Counted from the first letter of the stretch, positions 39,701 through 52,296 are shown. The stretch: DNA of 64,000 bases from Onchocerca lupi (GCA_028564675.1 JAOVVO010000023.1:62001-126000); one strand, 5' to 3'. Notes: generated by a model not told the origin, from the sequence alone. Made by a program: numbers and translations.

Positions 39701-41004
39701 AGAAAAAAAATGACTTCGCGTAACTACTTTAAAAATTAATAATTGTTCTAAGAAATTAGTAGAAAATCAAAAAAAAAAGCAGCAAAAAAGTCGAGAAAAA
39801 GCAACCTTCGGGAATATCCGAGCAGAAAATAACCGCACTACCAATCATTTTACTGAATTCTTTATCAGTTTGTAGTATTATCGAACGACCATTACAAACA
39901 TTTTTAGTGGATAAAAGTGCTTCGTAAATTTCAGGTAATAACTTTTCAACATCTTTTTTCGCACTGAAAATCCTTCAAAGTAATGTACAAAGTACTCGGC
40001 TTTCGTTCCCAAGCGGGTTTGAACTACAAACCTTTCGATTAGCACTCAAACACGCCAACCAGTTGCGTCAAGGAAACACACGTAAAGTAACCCGCAAAAT
40101 GTTCAGTGGAAAGTTAAAGTTGGGTATTTCAAAACTTTTATCTGTTATCTAACTTGTATCTATGTTTTCCGCGCGTGCACGAAATCTCTTAGAAATATGT
40201 CATAATTCAGTTAGTTAATCTTGTTTTATTACTCGGATTTTTACATCATGATGCCTCGGGAAACACCTGATATAATGAATGTTTCTCGGTCTTTTTATGA
40301 TTACGTAAAATCATGTAGAATTACTAAATCCGTCAAATAATTTGTTCCAAATGATCAATCAGATATATTTTCCGCAATGAATTTCGTCTGGCATGAGGTC
40401 AGAGTGATATTTCGGAAACGGAACGTGAATAATACCATTGCTGCCAAGCAATTTTTCTATGTCGATACTACTTTTATAAATTAAAAAAAAAAAAACTATA
40501 TAATGAATGCTCTCAAGAAATCAAATGTACGGTTGCCAGAAATGAGACTTAATTTCGTTAGAATGAAATTTGATGAACATTTTTCCGGGATTAATTTTCA
40601 AATTCAATCTGCGTAAATTGAATAAAGTGATGCAGTCAATCTTCCTTCTGGATTGTCTTTTTTATTTTTATTTTCAAGAAATGGAATAATCCAGGAAATA
40701 AGTAGAATCGAAATTCTATTATGGACCAAATTGCATTACCGAATCAAAAATCCATTCAGCTTAAACTACCATATTAATTCAGAACCGAAGATCACAGGTA
40801 ACTTGACATTCCGGAATGAAAATCTCACCTCTTGTTTGCAACGAAAATTCGAAAAACTTACACTGTTGGATTTAGACGTATTTCTGCATGAAAAGAAAGC
40901 TTTGATGCTGCAATTGCTTGTTGCTTTTCAGGAAAACTGCTCGATATAATAGCTCTAATGGTGGCGCTAAATTTGTCAATCAAATTTTTCCGGACACTTT
41001 CCAT
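36781..41004 (-). CDS. pch-2: PCH-2/TRIP13 AAA+ ATPase
   Basis: Exons: 41004-40862, 39963-39806, 39661-39450, 39028-38938, 38733-38597, 38317-38231, 37963-37814, 37653-37543, 37400-37318, 37128-37059, 36930-36781. Phases agree and give 463 residues (human 432). TRIP13/PCH-2 remodels HORMA-domain proteins in meiosis and the spindle checkpoint. Walker A is GPPGTGKTS (202-210), followed by LCKALAQKLSIR and EINSHGLFSKFFSE. Walker B is VFVLIDE (D275, E276), followed by VESL, then sensor-1-type TTSN, the Arg-containing DRTDLSRLVGYPSANAVY, and GLSGRCLRQL (sensor 2). The start is the first ATG after a gaaatttcag acceptor (41042-41041), a likely spliced-leader site. Three introns have GC donors: intron 3 (GCAAGT), intron 6 (GCAAGT, splitting Walker B from VESL) and intron 7 (GCGCAT). 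The gene diverges from tmem-138. Confidence 0.95.
40004..40077 (-). tRNA. tRNA-like sequence, GCT anticodon, probably a pseudogene
   Basis: On the minus strand a cloverleaf can be drawn. The acceptor is GTTTCCT/TGGGAAC (five standard pairs, one wobble, one mismatch). The D stem is ACGC/GCGT. The anticodon stem is TTTGA/TCGAA with loop GTGCTAA, placing GCT at 34-36 (serine). The variable loop is 5 bases. A-box-like (TGACGCAACTGG) and B-box-like (AGTTCAAACCC) elements are present. The T stem (TGTAG/CCGCT) is badly paired, and real tRNA-Ser needs a long variable arm, so this is more likely a decayed tRNA or tRNA-derived repeat. It lies in pch-2 intron 1 on the same strand. Confidence 0.4.
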
Positions 41005-42332
41005 ATTATGGATTTTTCGGCTTTCTTTTTGGAGATCTATCTGAAATTTCAAAATTTGCTTCTAAATCAAATTCATCATATCGACCGAACTATTCAAAAC
41101 TTAATCAACATTCGTGAGACTGAGGCTATCCTCTCCGAGTAGGACCTAACTTAATGACCTCACGACCTAAGTGCCATTCCAATCAACCACCTCCTTAGCC
41201 AACATACCTCATCGCTTCCACTTTTCAATTTCTACCTGTCATTTTTTTCGCGCCATTATTCGCAAAATAACAGCGCTCTAATAGCTGCGACAATTGCGCC
41301 TTGATTTTTTTTAAAATATTTTTCCGATTGAAGAAATTTGATGGAAATATTTTCAACAATCTATGATTGCTTGAAAATTTAAGCTTAATTGCACTAAGGG
41401 TAATTATGATTATAATATTGAAAGTGATAATGATTATAATAGATTTTTAAAACAATTGCAACTGCACTATCAACAAAACAGTTCATAATTGTTTTCAGTC
41501 TAGTCTAGTTCAGAAATGGTTACAAGCCCAGATTTTTAATTGCGTTGATCATGATTACGATTATAATCATCCAAAATTATAATTCTAATTACACTGCTAA
41601 TAGTGATTATTGTTATAATAATGATATTGGTTATGATCATTTCGCAGTTATGGCAATATTCATGCAAACATGAATTCATAGATAGTTTAAAAGTAATAAT
41701 ATTTTATCACTAGTCAATGAATATTTCTAATTTAATATGTCACTTAAATTGTAACTTAAAGTTTAAAATAAATTACTGAATTAAATATTTTCAATTGTTG
41801 CTTAAAGTGTTCTTCAAATGAATTTTGGGAGGACAGAGGAAGTTTAAAGCAACACTATGAATATTAATCATTTATATGATTAAAATCCATTCAACAAATA
41901 TTCAAATAAGCAGCAGAAATACATTTAGCAATGATTTTCAAATAAATACTTAAAAATAATCAAAAACTTATATTTGAAATATCATAGCTAAAGTACTGCC
42001 ATCAATACTTTTTTCGATATGAAATTGAATTTATGAAAAGATTCCATTTGAAATTTCATCTACACATTCTTTCGTTTAGATGTATTAACGTCGATTAAAA
42101 TAAGTAATATGTAAAAATAACTGCCGTTACTTTGGTAGAAAATGATCAATAATCTCTTTCGATCATTGATCAATCTTTATCAATACTTGATAATATACTA
42201 ATCAATGATATACCAATCTTTGCCGCATTGAATAATTTTGAGAAGAGATATAATAAACAATAATTATATAAAATTACGTGGAATGAATAATATAAAAAAA
42301 ATTATGTTTGAGCATATGCATACATATTTTAT

Positions 42333-42399
42333 CATTCTTACGCATATCATACTTACGTTTCATGCTTACGTGTATCATGCTTACGTGTCTCATGCTTAT
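42333..42399 (+). repeat. degenerate 15-base tandem repeat (catgcttacgtgtat)
   Basis: About four units of cat-cttacg-t-- run from 42333. The last two full units (catgcttacgtgtat, catgcttacgtgtct) are nearly identical and earlier ones are more diverged. Confidence 0.75.
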
Positions 42400-42699
42400 A
42401 TCATGAATTATTGCATGTTTGTAGAAAGCACGTGAACATAATTAATTGATTAGTTGAAATGAAATTGCACAATCCTTTGAATAAATTCTTAATTAAGATA
42501 TTTATTACAATCTTTTGAAATATTATAATGAAACTTTTTAATCATAGCAATGGAATTGTCTGATAAATTATGAGCAGATTTTTGACTAGAAAAAATCAAA
42601 CCATTTCTCTCTTTATTTGTTTATATAATCCCTTTTCCACAAATAATTACAATTTTATTATTTATTGATGATATAACATGCTTCAAATTCAATTAAAAC

Positions 42700-42713
42700 G
42701 TTGCTAAGGAAAC
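42700..42713 (+). promoter_or_regulatory. X-box (RFX/DAF-19 site) upstream of tmem-138
   Basis: GTTGCTAAGGAAAC fits every position of the nematode X-box consensus RYYNYYWWRRNRAC. It lies about 546 bases before the tmem-138 start codon. X-boxes bind RFX factors and mark cilium genes, and TMEM138 is a cilium protein, so the site is biologically sensible. It is rather further upstream than most C. elegans X-boxes. Confidence 0.65.
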
Positions 42714-43258
42714 GAAATATCAAATGCTTCATCGATTTTTCTTTTCATAGTTAACAAATGCAAGATAACTATAGTTAGATTCTATTTAATGTATAATTAT
42801 AATTTGTATATTCGGATTAATTTAGAAATATAATTAAGGATGATATGAAAAATCAAGAGATAAGAAAAACTTTAGTGATTAAATGATAGATAATGTTTAA
42901 GAATAGTTTAACGATTGAAATTTTCAAGATTTTTTTATATTGCATTACAAATTTATCTCATAATATCCTTAAAAATATTTTTTTTATTAGAAACTTCTTT
43001 CTCATCATTTACTTTTTTAGATAAGTAATTTTATAAATTGAGAATTATCGCAAATTTTCACTGATCAAAGGAAATTTATGTTTCTTAACATTTTCAACCT
43101 GACTTTGTTTATTCAGATCAAATATTTTCTGATTATTTCAATTTGAATAAAACAATTGTTGACTAGCATTTTTGTTACTTTTTCAATATCGACCTATGCA
43201 TCTCAATTATTAGCAAATTAATAATATTATAATTTCAGCTGAACGATTTATCGTAATA

Positions 43259-43576
43259 ATGGCTAATAAATATGGTACTTTATTGATGATACAAATTGGT
43301 ATGATCTCATTAGATTTCATATTTAATATTCTAAATGTATTAATTACAACGAATGATGCCATCCAGCTGATGCTTCATTTGTAAGATTATTGAAAATTAT
43401 TTTTCTATTACTAATTTACTAAACATTTCGTTAATAAAAAATTAAACTTTTCTAATTTCACATTAATCGCACTAAAAATAACGAAAAACAATTAAATATT
43501 GCATAAACTTTGGATAAAACGAAGTAAATTGAAATGAAAAATTTACAATAATGAAGCAGATATTCCAAATACATGT

Positions 43577-43616
<40 letters not shown>

Positions 43617-45168
43617 ATTTATTTATTCACTTATACAAATTTTCATTTTTTCTAGTGATAATATAATTTAACAAAAATTATTGATCGATTAATTTTTGCA
43701 ACAATTTTTGTATTTTTGAAATAAATCTTATATTGCAGATTGCAAGATACATTAATTGTACTCAGTATTATTGTTATTCTCATTACTTTCTCATCAACAT
43801 TTGTCTTTCAAGCAGGTCTTATCACTTTATTGCTCAGCAAATTTGCATCAACAATTATTTTATCTTCATTATATCTTGCATTATCCATACTTTTTCATTT
43901 CTATGATATGGTAAATTTAGTCACTTTTTTTTTTCCCCAAAATGCAAATTAAAATTGAAATAAAATTGCATTCGTACAATGGTTCTGAATGATTCAATTC
44001 AATTTAGTAAGAATAAATCACATAATGATCAGTTCTGGATGATCATGAAATGCCATAATCATAGTGAATAATGATTATGAAAGATCTACTGATAAGATAA
44101 TATTAGCAATAGTAGTTGTAGTAATAGAAAAAAAATAAAAAAATCATGAAGAAAGATGAAGATTTTTATAGTTTCAGATTTATTAATTTAAAATTAATTA
44201 GCATAAATTGTTTCTGAAAATGAAAATTCAAGCGCAAAATTATTTCTTCGTTTTTTTTTTTTTTTTTTTTTTTTTTAATACAAATAACGAAAAAGTTTTA
44301 AATTGAAGAAGAGCCGTAGTTTGAGATTATTTCAAAGATAAGAAAATAAATGAAATATAAAGTAATTAATATGATAAATAAAGATTTGTTTACTTGAGCA
44401 TTTTTTTTTTTTCTGTTGAGAAACAAATTCATGTGCAATCTTTTCTTACAGCAATATTAATAGCATTCCATTAGTTTTAAATTAAAATAAAATCATTGTT
44501 ACTAGCTAAGTAAATTAGAATTTGTCTTGCAAAAGTAAAATTAAAAAAGTACATTCATTATAACATGTTTCTTGTAGCGTCATCGTTGGTCTACTGTAGA
44601 CCAAAGTAAGTGGTCAACGATTTCTTTCATACTGTTTATTTTACAACGAATAGGCAAGTTCTCATTTTACTCTTCTTCTACTTACTTACTTTAATAACTT
44701 ATGTTTTGTTATTACAGTGATAAGAAGTGATAAAAAGTGAAAATTTTCATTATTCACTCTATTGATAAATGATAAACGTTACATATATGATCAATTGATA
44801 GATAGCTTTGAAATGAAAAAAAAAAAAAAAAAAAAGAAAAGGGAAATATGTATTCATCGCTTGAAAATTGATTTCAATCAAAATGGATGAGTAAAAGAGA
44901 ATGAAACAGCTTATTAAATGTTGAAAAACAAATTAAAAAGCAGGAAATTCAATTTTTTTTTTTTTTGAATTTAACTTTAAAAATTTAAGTTTATTTTAGT
45001 GAAATGAAAATAGTTGGATTAATATTTATGGTTTCATTTTTTTTCCTCTTTTTTTTAGCAGCAATATTATATTATTTCACATATAAAAGGGCCATATTAT
45101 TGTTATCAAATCCAAAATATCATCATGATTCGGAATGGATTCGCGAACAAATACGTCGAGAAAATTAA
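43259..45168 (+). CDS. tmem-138: TMEM138, ciliary transition-zone membrane protein
   Basis: Exons: 43259-43380, 43739-43910, 44578-44653, 45059-45168. Phases agree and give 159 residues (human 162). TMEM138 is a four-pass protein needed for ciliogenesis and associated with Joubert syndrome in people. Matches in order: LLMIQIGMISLDFIFN (TM1), LHFLQDTLIVLSIIVILITF (TM2), the signature FVFQAGLITLLLSKFASTIILSSLYLALSILFH split by no intron (TM3), and ILQRIAAILYYFTYKRA (TM4) with a C-terminal NPKYHHDSEWIREQIRREN tail. Intron 3 has a GC donor (TAG|GCAAGT, 44654-44655). The exon 4 acceptor is ttttag at 45058; a cag three bases later would drop one Ala. An X-box lies upstream. The gene converges with the bHLH gene. 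Confidence 0.92.
43577..43614. repeat. (ATG)n trinucleotide microsatellite
   Basis: About twelve ATG/GAT units lie in intron 1 of tmem-138. The tract is non-coding here and likely length-polymorphic. Confidence 0.95.
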
Positions 45169-45512
45169 CATTGTTGTATAAGTAAGTAAATGAATTTATT
45201 TTATTCAAAAGTTATTACAATAAACTGTTACGTTTTGATTTCTGATCTTTAAATAAGAAAATATTATTAAATCCTAAATTTAGCAAATAGATTTAAAGTA
45301 AGTTTAAATTTATCATTACACATTCTCATTATTAAATAATTCATCAATAGTTGAATTATTTTAATGAGTATAAATCTCAATTTACAATTACAAAATCATT
45401 TACAACTAATTGATTAAAGATTCAAAACTTTCCATAGATTTAAACTTTTGGTATTCAATAATCAAATCACCAAAGTTATTCACTTTGCTTGTTAATTAAT
45501 TAATTTTTCATG
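45169..45512. other. short intergenic stretch between convergent genes
   Basis: This stretch holds the 3' ends of tmem-138 (+) and the bHLH gene (-). Nothing else is seen. Confidence 0.6.
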
Positions 45513-46045
45513 TTATCCTAGAAAATTATTTCGCATCCCAAGTAAATATTCCAGGATTCGAAGATAACGAATTGCTCCACGTAATATCTCTTGCTTGCTC
45601 ATCTTTTTATTGATCGGATAACTTGGAATTATTTGTCGAAGCTGGAAGAATCTATTAAATGAGCCAAATGACAAACTATCAGATGAATGTCTCATGCAAT
45701 TTTTCAAAGAGAATGAAATTATAAATGAATGATTGATTCGTTGATTTGATAATCCTCAAAATTGACGAAAATGATAATTTTAAAGTGAAGAAAAAAAATC
45801 AATCAATAACGATTTTTGAAAATTTTATACTTCTTGGATGATATAACATAAACTATCATATATATCTGATTTGATACATTTCAACAAATTATTGGCACAG
45901 GAAAAAAAAAAAAGTTTATGAAAATAGCTAGTGGATTGAATAGAACCAGAAGTATTACTTGCAAAAATGCGTTATTCATTTGAAGTTGACGATCTCGTTC
46001 AGTTCTATTCTGACGCATTACCTGGAAATTTTGGAATTTATCCAT
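45513..46045 (-). CDS. minimal bHLH transcription factor (TAL/HEN-like), 71 residues
   Basis: Exons: 46045-45959 and 45641-45513, joined in phase 0. The basic region RQNRTERDRQ has the N-x-x-E-R-x-R pattern that contacts an E-box. Helix 1 is MNNAFLQLRQIIP, the loop is SYPINKK and helix 2 is MSKQEILRGAIRYLRILEYLLG. The KKMSKQEILR junction resembles TAL/SCL, LYL and HEN/NHLH proteins. The protein is almost only the domain, with 9 residues before the basic region and about 8 after helix 2. A ttgacag acceptor directly abuts the ATG, as expected for spliced-leader addition, so the short form is likely real. The intron splits helix 1, after Gln in AFLQ. It acts in the nucleus, probably as a dimer with a broadly expressed E protein (family inference). 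Confidence 0.85.
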
Positions 46046-47185
46046 CTGTCAACTCGAAAAAATTAAAACTAACTTGGTGTTAATCAAAAATATTGATGTT
46101 AATTGCAATTAGAAAAAGAAAAAACAACTGACTACAGCAAGGCATCAAACCTTCAAATCAATGTGACAACTTTTATCTCTAAAATTTCAAACCATTGATG
46201 ATGATGATGAAATATAACTTCAGGATGAAATTAAATGAGCAGTATCCTAAGAAATGTGAAATGTACTAAACAATGAAGATTATTTGATAGATTCGAATGA
46301 TCGACTGTTTGATGCTTCATTTACATTAAGTGATGCGTGAAAATAATCAACTATTAGTCCGCATGCTAGATAATTTAAATTTTATACTAAGACTAGAAAT
46401 TAATCAGAGAATTTGCCATTTAGAACTTTTTCCTTTCCTTTTATTGCTAAGCTCGAATCACGCTTCTAGAAATGATTGTTGATCACAGATGATGATAATT
46501 GAATAATTCGGACCGAAAGACTACGACGTTACAATAAATTATTGGGATTTATTTGCGCCGATTTCGCATAATTCATGAAACTTACATTGTTTGATGAGAT
46601 AAAGAATTTTTATCGTTTTAATCGTCTATCGATTACATTATTTCCATTCGGGAAAGTTTTTTTTTTTTTTTTTTTTTTCTTAGATATTCGGGAAAGTTAA
46701 GATAGCTAGAAAATTATCTCGTCCCAAATCAAATCATTCCTAGTTCTTATAAGATCGCTTTTCAATTCTCGACTAAGACTTTATCAAAGTTCGTTATCCA
46801 ATTATAGCTCTGAAAATTAGATTAGCAGAAATAAATTCTTTTATTTCATTCGTAACTATTCTCAACATGGTTCAAACACATTTTACAATTCCAAACAAAA
46901 TAATCCATAGAATATGAACGGAAGGAACAATAGTGAAGCAAAAAATAAATAGACTACGGAAAAGTGTGAGCAAAAACAAATAAAAAATCTTTGCAAATTT
47001 CATGTAATAAAGTGAAACTTTTAATTTTGAGAGCGCATAAAATTTAAAAAACAGAAGATTTTGAAATCCAAATGACTTCCTGATTTTAAAAAAATCATAA
47101 GAAATTAAGAGAAATTAATTTAATAATCAGATAAAAATTCAAGAATAACAGTCTGGAGAATATACCAGTACATTTATCACATATA
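46046..47185. other. intergenic between the bHLH gene and rpb-5
   Basis: About 1.1 kb between two minus-strand genes. It holds the rpb-5 3' end and probably the bHLH promoter. A poly-T tract is at about 46657-46678. A short repeated ttcgggaaagtt flanks that tract (46648-46659 and 46687-46698). No gene is seen. Confidence 0.6.
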
Positions 47186-49850
47186 CTATACAACAAGTCG
47201 ATAAGTAATGTATCTTCCAGCAGTTTCAGATGGTCGAATAATCTTGACTACTTGTCCGCGTCGTAAACCGAAATACCTAGCTACCGGATCACTCTGCTGA
47301 ATTCGCGGTAACTGCGTATCTTTAAGCTTACTGAAAGAGTAGGATTAATAATAAACATATTCAAAAATTAATGAATTTTTTGGCAAAGAATGTATAATTA
47401 TGCAAATTCCAAATTCCAAATTCGTTCCGTACCATCAAAAATACCATTATTATTATGACATAAATTCCTTTTCTTGAACAAAACTCAACTTTATCCCAGT
47501 ATTTATAAATATATTAAGATAATATATATGCCAAAACTAATGTAATACAACAAGTATATTAATATGTAATAAATATACCAAATATACTAATATATTAAAA
47601 AATATATATAAAGTATTAATTCAATTATTCTTATTCTTTAATCCATTTTTCTGCTAATATTAATCCATTTTCTCGCTCATAAATTTCCACTATCACGATG
47701 AAGAAAGAAATATCAATAAAATGAACTGAAATATTAAGAAGCCAGACAAAATTATATTATACAATAAGTAATTCTATCAACTTACTATCGATTGAGTAGC
47801 TCGTTCTTTTCTTCATTTGTCATAACAACATGTTCCGGTACCAATTCATGTTCCGTTATATTGACCATAAGTTCAGCTTCCAGAAACTGTTCCAATGTGT
47901 ATTTTGGTGCCATATCGGCTATTGCCTATGACCATATTCGATTATTGATAAAGAAATGCAGGTTATCAAGTGGTTTGAGAAGAATATACAGAATATACAG
48001 GGTTTTATACAGAATACAGGATTTTCTGCATCCAAAACGATATATGAAGCGGACGAAATATTACTTTAAAAGAAAGAAATTGAATTCAGTCTCGCTATGC
48101 GAAAATATCCTGGCTCTAAGGAATAATACTGGGGAGAGAAATTGCCAATAACCACTCTTAAAGATTTAAAATCTAATAAATACTAGATGAAAAGGTAAAA
48201 TAAAGTCAAAACCATAAAAGTTATAAAAACATAAAACAAATATAAAAAACAAACAAAAACAGAATAAAACATACCTATACTCATAAACAAAACCAAACCA
48301 AAAATAAAATAATGCTGGAAAGACTGGGAAAGAATTTTACATCAAAATTTTGACCAACGAATAAATTTAAATTGAACGCTACAAAACGACTAAGATCAGA
48401 AATTCTTTGTAAAATTGAGAAACGTAATGAAAAAGCAAACATGTTTAAAATGTAGAATGCAAACTAAGACCTTTAGAAACTTTGAATCTAGAATCTAAAT
48501 TATCAAAACGAAACTAACCTGCTTAGCTGATGGAGTCATGCCAGTCTGTACGACAATAATTGCTCGTGTTATTGCCTGCTCTTGCATTTGCTGACAAATG
48601 GCCTAAAAAAGTGGAAAATTATGAACCATAAAAAAGTATATGAAAGTAGAAACATGTAATGGAATCACATCAGAACATCCGCATAGATAATCCTGATGAA
48701 AACAGAGAAATTTTAAAATTTCTTCATAAAAAGAAAATAAAAAACACTAATCTTAATTGTTTTAATTCCAATTTTAGAATCTTCCGGGAAAAACACAAAC
48801 ATCTGATCTGTTGGATCATCGTTATGCGCCACCAAAACAGTTAATTCATTACGTGATGGGTGTCGTTCGCTTGGTTTATCACCAAAGGTATCCTTGAAAT
48901 TCTCCAATGTTTGATCCAATTCTTCTTGTGTTACCAAATATCCACGATCATGACACATCTGCAAAACATAACGGCATAAAGACTTGACTTGAAAAAATTC
49001 GAGATCTGGCTAATTTCTATAAAAATTATGAAATATTATGAAGAATGATAGCCGATTAGCCTATTAATACTCTTTGTGAAACGAAATTTAAATTTCATTA
49101 CAGTGTATTATATTACCAGATCTGTTCATATATCAAGCGCAGAATGTTTAGAATGTAAGAGTGAAGGTGGTTCATCGTTAAAAAATTTATCGTATCAATC
49201 TCTTAACTATGACTTCTTATACGTTTAACTATGATCAGTCGTGTACAATGATCATTACTTTAGCAATAATTCATCATAACCAGAATAAATTAACTCTATT
49301 TATTTATTTATTATTCATTTACTGCTCTATTATCACTAATATCCATCATTTTCACCATCTTATCACTAGGTGTCGTTATTGTTTTATTGATTGTTACACA
49401 TTTCTCATTGCAATTGTTACAAGCTATTTACTATAGACACAATTGATTTTTTATTGTATTACACAGTTATCACTGTCTTGGCAACAACATACAGTTATCG
49501 TTATTATCATATCACAATAAATCTATCTCTACTCTGCTAATAGAACACAATTTTCGCTATCCAGTCATTACAATTAAAATTGTTATGAAAATCGTTTGAA
49601 GAATTTCACTAAATTTTCAGCTATCTCTTCAATTTAACCAATTGACAGAATGCAGAGCATTTCTATGCTTGCATACATCGAAAACCCGATATTATCTCAT
49701 ATCACCATATATTTATCACTACCATTATATAAGTGTAGAGCAATCAATCACTATCCTGTAATTACTATCAGATAAGGATGATACTATTACCTGCATAATT
49801 GTCTTTCGAACTCGCCATAACTTATACGTTTCTATTTCGTCTTCTGCCAT
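47186..49850 (-). CDS. rpb-5: RNA polymerase I/II/III shared subunit RPB5 (RPABC1)
   Basis: Exons: 49850-49791, 48958-48752, 48602-48519, 47925-47786, 47330-47186. They give 211 residues (human 210). RPB5 is a shared subunit of all three nuclear RNA polymerases and helps form the downstream DNA jaw. Conserved blocks are MCHDRGYLVTQEELDQTLE, TVLVAHNDDPTDQMFVFFPE, ITRAIIVVQTGMTPSAKQ, EHELVPEHVVMT, and the C-terminal QSDPVARYFGLRRGQVVK and RPSETAGRYITYRLV. Exon 2 must end after GIKTIK to match the family and keep the frame, but the next bases are ATTAGT, not GT. The donor appears to be AT, a one-base change from GTTAGT. A cttcag acceptor at 49870-49865 lies just before the first exon and is a likely spliced-leader site. 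Confidence 0.95.
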
Positions 49851-52296
49851 TGATTCGATCAATGCTGAAGTTAGTTTTAACATTGAAAAAGTTAATATTT
49901 CTTTGAAACTTGCTTTTCTGCTTCAATACTTCCATAATTGATTAGTTACCCGATCAATTGATCAATGATAAGACTTATAATTACATCTTTTATGGATTAT
50001 GAAGAACAGTTTGTCAAAAACGAATTACCTATCCACTCTCAACAACGGGAAATATTTCGGATAACTACCCAACTGGTCAATTCGCAATTAATTTACAAAC
50101 CACGTTTCGATGTGCTACGATGATTGCTCCCGAATGACCGGTCTGAATGAGATCTGGAAATTTGATTGAATCGATAATTCTGATACGGTAATTAGGGGAT
50201 TTTGATAGAAGGGCTTCTTCTAATGGCAAAGAGGGGAAGAAAGATTGAGTGAGATAATCTTATCAAAGATTTTTAAGCTGAGAAATAGCGTAGCTATTAG
50301 AGGGGCGAAAGATTAACAAGATATAATGTATAAGCAGCGGGAGACAAGAAATGAAAGGATCGGAGTTATTCAAGTAAGAATCAGAGATAACAAAAAAAAA
50401 AAGAGAAAAAAAAGGAAAGAATGGGAAGACAACGGAAATGGATGAAAATAGCGAGAAAGTTGCGATTATAAGAAGACGAATAATTAATTTCTTACTGATG
50501 AATTTCATTTTAATTGGTTTTTGTTGAGAAATTAAATTTTTCACGTAAACTTTGTTCAATCGATTCTTTAAAATATTTTGGATCAATAATTCTGGAAGAA
50601 GGAAACATCAAAATAATAACATTAATAATTGAACACTCAAACGAAGAATTGCTTTAGCATTTAAACAGTGTCTTGATGATTTTTTCTCAAAAAAAAAAAA
50701 TGTGATGACAATTTAAGACAATTAAATTTATCAAATTTTGAATTCAAATTTCAGTTAACTGTAAACTCATTTTCAGAATAGTCAATGATGAAGTAAATTG
50801 TGCACAATTTTATATCATTAATTTAAAGAAAAAAAAAAAAAGGGAAGAAAGAAATTTATGTAAAATTATTTTTGCTTCTATTCTTTCTTCCTTCAATTTG
50901 ATGTTGCAGAATTTACGAGCAAATTTAAGCAAATTGAAGCTAAAACTATCTAATGGTCCTTCAAATTCATTCCTTTTAAATCTAAAAAGAGGAAAGAATA
51001 CTTTTTTTTTTTTTGAAAAATGAAATGAATAACGATGAGAGGAGAAGGATGAAATTAAATTTGGATTCAAAAATTGAAAACAACATTCCTTGCTTTACTT
51101 CAATGCAGACAGACACGTCTATTTTATTCATTTCCAATTCAATTTCTGAGCAGCTTATTTTTCATTCATTAATTCAAATATAAAGTATGAATAAAGGAAG
51201 AATGATGTGAATTGCTGCTTTTTGATTTCGAATTAAAAAAAATGAAAAGAAACAAATCGATTCATATCATAATTTTTTTTTTCTTTTGAATTGATGACAG
51301 CACCGATAATTATAATTATGATTAGCTTAATTTGACAATAATTATAGTTAGTTTTACGATGATTATGAATAATTTGTTTACAATTATGTTAAAATTAATT
51401 AAACTTGTCACCAACACTTTCTATTATGTTTTTCTGAATATATTGTTAATTTTCCGTTAGTTATGAGTAATTATAAGATCATTCCAGAATACAATTAATA
51501 ATTTAAAGGATATAATTATTAATAATGAGCATTAATCCCAGCAATAGTCTCGACATTTCTTAATTAAAAATTTAATTTTATTAATGATTTATTTGATTAA
51601 AATTGCTTTCTTCGACATATAAACATTTTTTTTTTCTTTTATAAAAATTGATATCATTAAGAGCTAAGCTCTGAATTCCATTACTAATGTACTTTGTCAT
51701 CGTATTAATTATTATTGATGATTTTCCTAATTCATACCAAGAATTGAATCTTATCAATATTTTGCTATGAAAATGTTTTAATGTTTATATGTGATATGTT
51801 GTTTATCATTTAGCCAACCTTCTTCTTAGCAACTTATCATTAACTGCACTTTTTATTCTCTGAAGAAATTCAAATCATCCATATAATCTTTATTAATATT
51901 CTAATTATTCCAATTAATTAATTTAGATTAACTGTGATTAAATTTGATGAAAAAATTTCTTACATAATGAAATAGAATAATGAATTAAAATTAGATTGTT
52001 GAATGTGTGAGGAAATTTGATAGGAATGAAGAATGAGTGAAAAAGATATATACGATTGAGTAATATTTCGACTATTTGTAACTAATATTTTTGATCAAAT
52101 TGTGCCAGAATACTTCATTAGATAAATTATATAACTAACATTTCAACTAATCAATAACTAAATGAATAATAATCTTGAACAAAAATGTCTGGCAGCAAAT
52201 TAATTACGAGATATTTGGACTAATTAGTATTTATATTAAGCAATTCAATTATCATTCCAATTATTTCTATAATATTTTGAACAAATCAGTCAATAT

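Larger units (their letters stand above)
41005..43258. other. divergent intergenic region between pch-2 and tmem-138
   Basis: It must hold both promoters. An X-box (42700-42713) and a degenerate 15-base tandem repeat (42333-42399) are listed separately. An aatttcag acceptor ending at 43238 is a plausible spliced-leader site for tmem-138. No other gene is seen. Confidence 0.6.

Noticed and set aside
50810..51070. Minus-strand frame EFEGPLDSFSFNLLKFARKF after a tttttag acceptor
   Set aside because: Somewhat coding-like, but no donor, stop context or neighbouring exon could be found; not conserved with anything I recognise.
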